Source: Undaria pinnatifida (Eukaryota; Sar; Phaeophyceae; Laminariales; Alariaceae). From it: a stretch of 64,000 nt of DNA. The DNA is taken from positions 12,539,892 to 12,603,891 of the forward strand of contig JABAKD010000029.1 in NCBI GenBank assembly GCA_012845835.1, given 5' to 3'. The translations under genes and the position numbers were made by a program. The notes beneath the pieces are model-generated. The model worked only from the letters and a program-made list of their open reading frames with translations. It was not told the origin of the DNA and made no database searches. Every line of letters begins with the position of its first letter. Positions within the stretch are counted from its first letter, which is position 1. This document shows, one piece after another, positions 57,593 to 64,000 of the stretch.

Positions 57593-57755
57593 ATACTATT
57601 GCCTCAACACTATCCATTGCCTCAATACCGTTGCCGCAAGTTTGTGCCAAGAGCGAGGTTCGGAAAAAAGAAAAAGGTTTTTTTTTTCAAATGGTCAGAG
57701 ATGGCGTTGCTCAGGGTTTGTTTGTCGAAGTTACGCCGCACAAAAGACGTTGAAC

Positions 57756-57984
57756 GCAAAGACGACCCCTGAGCAACCTGCTTGCTCAAGAGGGGAGGCT
57801 TCAAACATAGCTCCCACAACCCTGAGCAACAAACTGCAATCTACGGGTTGTGGTCAGGGAACAGAGCACTGCAAAGACGACCCCTGAGCAACCTGCTTGC
57901 TCAAGAGGGGAGGCTTCAAACATAGCTCCCACAACCCTGAGCAACAAACTGCAATCTACGGGTTGTGGTCAGGGAACAGAGCAC
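57756..57984. repeat. Two perfect 115 bp tandem repeats
   Basis: GCAAAGACGACCCCTGAGCA begins at 57756 and 57871. I see no differences between the two units, so the duplication is recent or homogenised. Non-coding. Confidence 0.9.
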
Positions 57985-58517
57985 AGGCGGTACAAGGGTG
58001 CCTGCACCACCACCAAAGCGAACGCAGACTCGCCGTCAATAATGCGTAGCATGGCAGGGCGCGCCATCTCCTCGAACCAGGAGTGGCATCGTGTCGCTCT
58101 GGGGACAAAATTAGTGGTGTTGTACTATCAATCTCAGCAGGCAGGGGTATGTTGGCACTCGTACGAGTAGGAGAGAAACAAGTATGACAAGCAGCCTCTC
58201 AAGCTGGGTCGCGGCGAGGAGGATTGCCGAGGCGGACGCCCGCTCTCCGCCGAAGCGTAGAGCATCATCACGGCGTGCCAGCTCCTGCAACCATTCTTGT
58301 CGCTTGGTGCTACTGCTGTAGCGGAGAAAGCAGCACAGCAGGTTCAATCTAGGCGGGCAAGATGAGGGAGGGAGGTGGATATTGTTGTGCTCAGGACGCA
58401 ACGCAACGCAACTAGCTAAGCAAGCAAGGACGGACGGCGACGACGGCTGGCAGATGCGACACAAGTATTGGGTTAGAGAAGCGGACGGAGCACGTGGCGG
58501 GGAAAGGTGGTGGAGCA

Positions 58518-58947
58518 TGTTGGATTAAATCGGTTATGCGAAGAATAATGTGCTCCCAGCAGCCCAGTCTCAGGGCGCGAGCTTCACTGCAACACACAGT
58601 GTGAAGAAGATGGTATATAGATGTCTTTATTAGCTGGTCCCGGATGCTGATAAGAGGGAAAGAGATGGAGTGAGGCGAGTGGGCGAAGCCATCTCGCTCC
58701 ACACCAGGCAATATTCTCAACGCCCCAAATTCCCAAACACTACAGGTGCTACATTCTCATATTTCCACGTGTTCCTAGATTGGTTCCAGGAACAGTCTAC
58801 AAGGACCTTCGGGACTATTCCACGTGTCCTTCCCATGCTATAATATTCCGCAATGCACCGTCGGGTAATCCGACAATACCCCGTCGGACGATCCTTCGTG
58901 ACCATCGTTGTTCCTACTTTGTTCGTTGAGACAAGCTATATCGAACA
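58518..58947 (-). repeat. 3' LTR of the intact Copia element
   Basis: A 430 bp LTR. In element orientation it begins TGTTCG and ends CCAACA. Its first 119 bp in window order are identical to 63882-64000. It carries AATAAA on the minus strand at 58626-58631 (likely polyadenylation signal) and two CCACGTGT boxes at 58765-58772 and 58820-58827 that could be promoter elements. The 5 bp before it, GAGCA (58513-58517), are the candidate target-site duplication. Confidence 0.9.
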
Positions 58948-58960
58948 CCCTCCCTGGCGC
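58948..58960 (-). promoter_or_regulatory. Polypurine tract of the Copia element
   Basis: On the minus strand GCGCCAGGGAGGG lies directly before the TGTT start of the 3' LTR, the position where plus-strand DNA synthesis is primed. Confidence 0.7.
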
Positions 58961-59023
58961 TGGATCAACTAACAAGCCTCCAACAACACTGGCAACTCCC
59001 AAAAGCAATTTACGACGGAAAAC

Positions 59024-62000
59024 TTATATCCCCAACAAAAAGTCACGGTGTTTCTCAAAACTCTCACGAGCAATCGCCTTGGTGAGAATGTCCGCATGTT
59101 GATCCTCCGTCCTTAAGTACTTGACGCATAAATCTCCTTTTCCCACCAACTCGCGCAGGAAGTGGTACCTCACATCGATGTGCTTGCTGTTTGACGAACT
59201 CAGTGGGTTTTTGGCCAAGTCAATCGCCCCTTTGTTGTCTTCAAACACTCCAATGCTCGGCGATCCAAGACTAGGCATCAAGAAAACCAAGACTCCTCGC
59301 ACGTACAGGGCCTCCTTCACCCCGTCGGCCATCGCTACGTACTCGGCCTCAGTGGTGGAGAGCGTAACGCATTTCTGCGTCCTAGAAAACCAAGATACGA
59401 GCGTTCCTCCGCAGCAAACAGCTACACCAGATACCGAACGCCTGTCCTCGGCCTTGTGGGCGTAGTCTGCGTCTACGTACGTCTCTAGGTCGTATTCCAA
59501 CTGTACATCCCCCAACTTACTCTCTTTCCTGAAAGTCAAGCCCAAGTGGGCTGTAGCGCTCAAGTACTCGAGAACCTTCCTAGCAGCCTTCACGTGTACT
59601 TCCTTAGGATCGTGCGAGAACCGCGCAATCGCTCGCACTGCGTTTGAGATGTCAGGTCTCGTCTGGTTCGCAATCCACATCAAACTCTCCACAATTTCAC
59701 GGAAATTCGCGCCCACCACAGGTTCCTCATCACTCACGTACCTGAGGTCCAACGACGGTGAAGCGGGGATGGGGCTGGTCTTAGTGATACCGAAACGGTC
59801 GACAACGTTTCGGATGAACTGAGTCTGCGAAATCTCCAAGGTTCCCTTCTCACGATCCCTCCTGTACTCGCTACCCATGTACCACGTAACCTCGCCCAGA
59901 TGTTTTGTAGGGAATCTCTTATTGAGATCAGCTACTACCGAATCCGTCACCCCCTTGGTCGCTGCGATCTTGATGTCGTCCACGTGGACCACCTGCATCG
60001 CCACAACCGCGTCATTCAACATTAGTCGAAACACGCACGGGTCTACCAAGCACTGCTCAAACCCGCACTCTACTAGGGTTGACGACAGTAGCTTGTACCA
60101 TGAGCGGCCACTCTGCTTCAGCCCGTAAAGGGCTTTGTTGAGTAGGACTACCTTACCGGACATCTCGCCACAACCGCGAGGAAGTCTCAAGAAAATCTCG
60201 GTATCCAACTCTGCCTGAATAAAGGCCTGGTCAACGTCCAAGTGTCTCAAGTCCCAATCAAGCTTGCACGCCATTGCTGCAATGAGTCTGTTAGACGTGG
60301 TCGAGGCAGTGGGGGCAAAAGTCTCGAAGTAGTCAACTCCCTCTACCTGACTATAGCCCTTAGCTACCAACCGTGCCTTAGCTCTATCAATCATGCCGTG
60401 CGCGTCGCTCTTCCACTTCAAGAGCCACTTTGACTCTACGATATTGTTACTGGCGGGAAGTTCAGAAACCTCCACAAACGTTCCAGCAGCTTCGAGTCCA
60501 TCAAACTCCGATCTCATCGCGTCCATCCAAACGTCCGAATGCTTCGACTTACGAGCTGCGGTGTATGACGTTGGTTCCGGTTCAGCCTCTTTGACAAGGC
60601 AATCCGGCAACTTCGTCTTCTCACACTCCGCTTCATTCGCCGCCAGTAGCGCCTGGAACACACGGCCTCCTTCACAGGGCCCGATCGCACTAATCAGTCC
60701 TGCTGCCGCTTCCCGATTGAGCGCCCTGGTCTGCGCTCTCGTACGTCCCTCCCGAATCTCTTCACCATCGCCCGGTCCTGACATGTGCGCTCCAAGTTGG
60801 CGTGCAGCAGTCCGGACCGCCGTGGGGGTTGGAGCTTCATCGTCAGAGGCCGACGCGTCGCTTCCATCCTGAGACGAAGAGTCGCTGTCAGATAATTCGC
60901 TGCTGACCGCTGATGTATCGTTCGGCTCCACATCTTCGGCGCGAAACTCGTCGCCAGCTTGCGGTATCGGAGACACCGCTGGCGTCATCGGGGACACCGC
61001 ACGGAGTTGGTGAGGAATTCCCCTCCCCAAAACCGGCAGTGGAGTCGTCGGGGCGGAGACAAAGTCCTCCGTCCCTCCCAGCTCTGGCGCATCTTCTAGC
61101 CCCTGCGTCCCTCCCTGTTCCGGTACCTCCGGCAGCTGGGATAGTACCGCTCCCACATCAAGCGTTGCCTCCCAGGTCACATCTCGAGTCTCCACCACCC
61201 TGTTCCCCCGCGTGAGCATCCGCAAAGAGTCACTTGGGTGGTCGATGCCCGGCCCGAGGTAAAAGCAGCTCTCGGCCCGGGGTGACGACTTGGACGGGCG
61301 GTTCCAGCGGCAGTACGCTGGGCGAAGGAACGGGTGTGGCGAGGCAGGTGCGGCAGCTCCATGCCACATCTCATGCGGAGACTTGTTGCCGGGGTTGGCA
61401 GTGGTTGCGGTGTGGTTCAAGGCGTCACAAGACCAGTGCACCGCTTCCGCCCACAGGGATTCAGTCGGCGGTAGTTGAACGAGCGGGAAAATGATAGGGG
61501 CTTGGATGCACGCAGCAAGCGCTGCGTTCTGAATGATGCCTAGCGCTCTCTCGACAACACCGTTCTGCTTTGGGCTGTCCGCGTTGGTGAATTCCTGCTT
61601 GATGCAAAACTGTTTGCACACCTCTCCAAACTCCCCACCAAAGAATTCCCCACCGTTGTCAGACCTTACAATCTCAACCTTCGAGGGGACACCGTCGGCG
61701 CGCACATCAGCCAAAAACTTCCTAAACGCGTCTGCTGCATCCGATTTGTGCTTCAGAAAATATACCCAGGCGTAGCGAGAGAAGTCATCCTTCACTAGCA
61801 TGACATACCTCTTACCCAACAGAGAAGGGGTTCTCTTAGGGCCACTTAGATCAACAAAGACCCGTCCCAACTTCTCTGGCGCGCGCGACTTAGTACTGCT
61901 GGGGATTGGTTTGCGGTAACCTTTCGCCATAGAACAGCCAGTACAGGGTCTTAGCGTCCCTAACAGTTCTACACCAAGTGCCTTTGCGGTCTCTCTCAGC

Positions 62001-63850
62001 AGTAGTTCGTTAGAGTGGCCATGCACGCAGTGGAAGATGTTGATATCTACAGCAGTCTCAGCAGAAGCAGCGCTACCGGGGGCAAGCACGGGAAACGCCA
62101 GGGGAAAATCGCAACCAGTCTCCCCTCGGTTCTCAGCGGGGTCGGGTGTCAATAGGGGAAACGGCACATAGCCGTTGTCTGGCTCTATCCTGCAAGCGAA
62201 GTTGGAGTAACTAGATCCATCACCCTCGAATCTCAACCGTCCATCGAAAAGAGAAATGCACAAGCCCTCATCCTCGGTCATGAATCCTACTCCCTGCTTA
62301 TGCGCGGCCATTAGCGAAAACAAATTGAACGCCAAGTCCGGCATGTATGCCACATCTAACAGTTTAACAGTTAGATCTCCGGGGAAGACTACAGTCAGCG
62401 TGCCATACCCCACGACGTCGATCAGGTGGTTGTCACCGATCCTAACCTTGTCGTCGCACAGTCGTACGTCACTCAACAGGTCAGCCGAATGAGTCATGTG
62501 AAATGAAGCACCACTGTCTGCTATCCATTTCTCAGCTAAGCTCTCTGTTATGCTCTCACTACGTTCCTCAGTACACGAGTCATCACTACGGCTAAACATA
62601 GCATTCGCAAGACAGCACACAGTCTCACCACTGTTGTTCTGTTCCTGTGCACCTTCGCCAGACGTCCTCTCCGAAGCCGGGGTGACACGAGCCTTGCACT
62701 GGTACCACATGTGTCCGGGTTCCAAGCAACGGATACACTTACCCTTCACCTTATCATACTCTGATTGGGGGATGGTCTGCTTGGGGGTGGGGGGGCTGCC
62801 TCTACCTTCGCTACCCTGGCTAGCATCAGCATTCGCTGATTCCTTGTTTCGCGACCTAACATTGTTACGGTTGGATCCGCGACCACCTCCACGGTTACCT
62901 CCACGCCCACCTCCGCGGCCACCTCGGGCAGCACCATTCGAAAACAGTGCCTGACCCACGTTCTTTCCTTTTGGCACGGGAAGTCTCAGGTGCCTCTGCC
63001 TGACAATGCTCTCTATTTCAGCTCGGGTGATTTCATCGCGGTACAAGAGCGTGCGTTGTTCTATCTCGTAGTCAGCTGTAAGAACTCGTACCAGTTTGCG
63101 GTTCACCTCTCCTTCTGATTTCGGCACACCAAGCGAAGCAAGAGTACCAACAATCTTGTCTACGCGACTGAAGAATTTCATGGGCTCCTCACCCTTCTCC
63201 ATTTTCACTGCATCAAACGCGTCCGACCATTTGACCTGTGTGGCAACTGATTTCGGAAGAAACCAATCCCGAAGCATTCTCCAAGCACCGCTTGGCGATT
63301 GCCTGGCAAACACTCTGTCTAATAGGTCAGTATCAGTCATGCTCTCGGTCAGACATATCCATGCAACCCGCGCATTCTTGATGTGTGGACGGCTCAAACC
63401 TTGCGAAATAAAGTATTGCGTGTCTTTGGTTGTGTCACCTACAGCTACCTCTATGTCTGTAAGCATAGAACCCAAACACCCACTCATCGATACGAACGCT
63501 TCGAACCGCTTACTCCATACGGGGAATTCCTCAGGTTTACCGCTGAATTTGGGGACTGCCTGCTTTATACTACTGAATTCACGAGGGCCTACATTTACAC
63601 CTGAACTCTCAACGGATTCGTCATACCTAATCTCGTCTACGTGCACACCACCACCAGGGGCTTGCAAGTTCCCACCGGTTACGACTCCATCTTGGCGTTC
63701 CCTGCCAGGGTTGGACTGGGCCTCTCCACGGCCCCGGTCGCTGGCCACCCGCTCTTCCAGTCGATCTTGTCGGGATACCAATGATCTCAGCAAGACCATC
63801 ATTTCTTCTTGTGAGCCGGCCTCCTCTTGGTCATGCTCACTTCCAGGCAT
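59024..63850 (-). CDS. Copia gag-pol polyprotein
   Basis: A 1608-residue single ORF. Gag begins with the Met at 63850 and has a capsid-like region with FSGKPEEFPVW at about residue 101. A CCHC zinc knuckle, CIRCLEPGHMWYQC, lies near residue 371. Protease has WIADSGASFHM near 442. GAG-pre-integrase has HxxxH and CTGC near 605-640. Integrase carries the triad as VDLSGP (about 666), SDNGGEFF (about 730) and NGVVERALG (about 765). Reverse transcriptase starts near 1168 (VEGVDYFETFAP), with YGLKQSGRSWYK and the catalytic VVHVDDIKIA at about 1287. RNase H has TYVDADYAHKAEDRRS near 1455, STTEAEYVAM near 1495 and the final KHIDVRYHFLREL. The order protease-integrase-reverse transcriptase-RNase H is diagnostic of Copia. 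No frameshift separates Gag from Pol, so Gag must be produced by processing or another means. The ORF ends in TAA, 76 bp before the LTR. Confidence 0.95.
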   Translation of the reverse strand: MPGSEHDQEEAGSQEEMMVLLRSLVSRQDRLEERVASDRGRGEAQSNPGRERQDGVVTGGNLQAPGGGVHVDEIRYDESVESSGVNVGPREFSSIKQAVPKFSGKPEEFPVWSKRFEAFVSMSGCLGSMLTDIEVAVGDTTKDTQYFISQGLSRPHIKNARVAWICLTESMTDTDLLDRVFARQSPSGAWRMLRDWFLPKSVATQVKWSDAFDAVKMEKGEEPMKFFSRVDKIVGTLASLGVPKSEGEVNRKLVRVLTADYEIEQRTLLYRDEITRAEIESIVRQRHLRLPVPKGKNVGQALFSNGAARGGRGGGRGGNRGGGRGSNRNNVRSRNKESANADASQGSEGRGSPPTPKQTIPQSEYDKVKGKCIRCLEPGHMWYQCKARVTPASERTSGEGAQEQNNSGETVCCLANAMFSRSDDSCTEERSESITESLAEKWIADSGASFHMTHSADLLSDVRLCDDKVRIGDNHLIDVVGYGTLTVVFPGDLTVKLLDVAYMPDLAFNLFSLMAAHKQGVGFMTEDEGLCISLFDGRLRFEGDGSSYSNFACRIEPDNGYVPFPLLTPDPAENRGETGCDFPLAFPVLAPGSAASAETAVDINIFHCVHGHSNELLLRETAKALGVELLGTLRPCTGCSMAKGYRKPIPSSTKSRAPEKLGRVFVDLSGPKRTPSLLGKRYVMLVKDDFSRYAWVYFLKHKSDAADAFRKFLADVRADGVPSKVEIVRSDNGGEFFGGEFGEVCKQFCIKQEFTNADSPKQNGVVERALGIIQNAALAACIQAPIIFPLVQLPPTESLWAEAVHWSCDALNHTATTANPGNKSPHEMWHGAAAPASPHPFLRPAYCRWNRPSKSSPRAESCFYLGPGIDHPSDSLRMLTRGNRVVETRDVTWEATLDVGAVLSQLPEVPEQGGTQGLEDAPELGGTEDFVSAPTTPLPVLGRGIPHQLRAVSPMTPAVSPIPQAGDEFRAEDVEPNDTSAVSSELSDSDSSSQDGSDASASDDEAPTPTAVRTAARQLGAHMSGPGDGEEIREGRTRAQTRALNREAAAGLISAIGPCEGGRVFQALLAANEAECEKTKLPDCLVKEAEPEPTSYTAARKSKHSDVWMDAMRSEFDGLEAAGTFVEVSELPASNNIVESKWLLKWKSDAHGMIDRAKARLVAKGYSQVEGVDYFETFAPTASTTSNRLIAAMACKLDWDLRHLDVDQAFIQAELDTEIFLRLPRGCGEMSGKVVLLNKALYGLKQSGRSWYKLLSSTLVECGFEQCLVDPCVFRLMLNDAVVAMQVVHVDDIKIAATKGVTDSVVADLNKRFPTKHLGEVTWYMGSEYRRDREKGTLEISQTQFIRNVVDRFGITKTSPIPASPSLDLRYVSDEEPVVGANFREIVESLMWIANQTRPDISNAVRAIARFSHDPKEVHVKAARKVLEYLSATAHLGLTFRKESKLGDVQLEYDLETYVDADYAHKAEDRRSVSGVAVCCGGTLVSWFSRTQKCVTLSTTEAEYVAMADGVKEALYVRGVLVFLMPSLGSPSIGVFEDNKGAIDLAKNPLSSSNSKHIDVRYHFLRELVGKGDLCVKYLRTEDQHADILTKAIARESFEKHRDFLLGI

Positions 63851-63881
63851 TGTTCCGATTCAAACGTAAAGCACGTTAACG
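63851..63881 (-). promoter_or_regulatory. Leader/primer-binding region of the Copia element
   Basis: Only 31 nt lie between the 5' LTR end and the ATG, so minus-strand DNA priming must occur here. The sequence starts CGTTAACGTGCTTTACG and lacks the usual TGG that pairs with a tRNA 3' CCA. A tRNA-fragment or other primer is possible. Confidence 0.5.
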
Positions 63882-64000
63882 TGTTGGATTAAATCGGTTA
63901 TGCGAAGAATAATGTGCTCCCAGCAGCCCAGTCTCAGGGCGCGAGCTTCACTGCAACACACAGTGTGAAGAAGATGGTATATAGATGTCTTTATTAGCTG
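63882..64000 (-). repeat. 5' LTR of the intact Copia element (partial)
   Basis: This 119 bp is identical to 58518-58636. The rest of the LTR lies beyond the window. In element orientation this is the end of the 5' LTR, ending CCAACA. Confidence 0.9.

Larger units (their letters stand above)
58518..64000 (-). mobile_element. Intact Copia-type LTR retrotransposon (right LTR incomplete)
   Basis: The element is flanked by near-identical LTRs and contains one long gag-pol ORF with all domains in Copia order. The 5' LTR is cut by the window edge. In element orientation the leader between LTR and ATG is only 31 nt. A purine-rich tract (58948-58960 read on the minus strand) abuts the 3' LTR. An unbroken ORF and matching LTRs suggest recent insertion and possible activity. 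Confidence 0.93.

Noticed and set aside
57756-57984. CRISPR-like direct repeats
   Set aside because: Just two long identical 115 bp units with no spacers, in a eukaryotic context. It is a simple tandem duplication.

Overview
This is a repeat-dominated stretch of a eukaryotic nuclear genome. The evidence is long microsatellites, LTR and non-LTR retrotransposons, short elements with terminal inverted repeats, and polypyrimidine tracts ending in CAG that look like splice acceptors. There is no operon structure and there are no Shine-Dalgarno sites. A degenerate interstitial TTAGGG-type telomere tract is present. A stramenopile, possibly a brown alga, would fit the intermediate GC content, intron style and mix of Copia and LINE elements, but this is inference. 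No rRNA gene or intact tRNA gene was recognised.

Layout. 0.9-2.1 kb: an OTU-like cysteine protease gene whose promoter and first codons are tandemly duplicated. 2.5-4.5 kb: a segmental duplication, one copy interrupted by a modular repeat, with an 892 bp terminal-inverted-repeat element between the copies. 4.6-5.4 kb: two tRNA-like repeats and a Pro/Ala-rich ORF. 6.6-12.5 kb: remains of an old Copia element on the minus strand, with a separate copy of its far end at 6.6 kb. 13.9-15.5 kb: a 1.6 kb CCCT/CCTA microsatellite. 17.6-25 kb: possible exons of host genes with intron-like pyrimidine tracts. 25.5 kb and 30.3 kb: CAA and GAG microsatellites. 26.2-27.7 kb (minus) and 32.15-33.2 kb (plus): two decayed copies of one LINE family.

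From 35 to 51.5 kb the DNA is almost entirely a mosaic of one family of modular repeats. They occur in both orientations, carry long G-runs locked to one strand of the module, include one higher-order tandem array, and are interspersed with a small MITE-like family. Outlying copies lie at 2.6, 28.0 and 57.5 kb. This is the best candidate for an undescribed element. One constant end, variable truncation at the other end and a paralogous empty site at 2.5/4.2 kb suggest a retroposed (LINE 3'-end or SINE-like) family.

51.6-58 kb holds minisatellites (GGATACCGT-like, ATCATACT, AGTCGAAAA, 43 bp, about 106 bp and 115 bp units). 58.5-64 kb is a nearly complete, apparently young Copia retrotransposon on the minus strand. 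Its 1608-codon gag-pol ORF is unbroken, and the two LTRs are identical over the 119 bp that can be compared. The right LTR runs off the window.

The genes do not form a pathway. The window is a record of repeated insertion and tandem expansion around very few candidate host genes.
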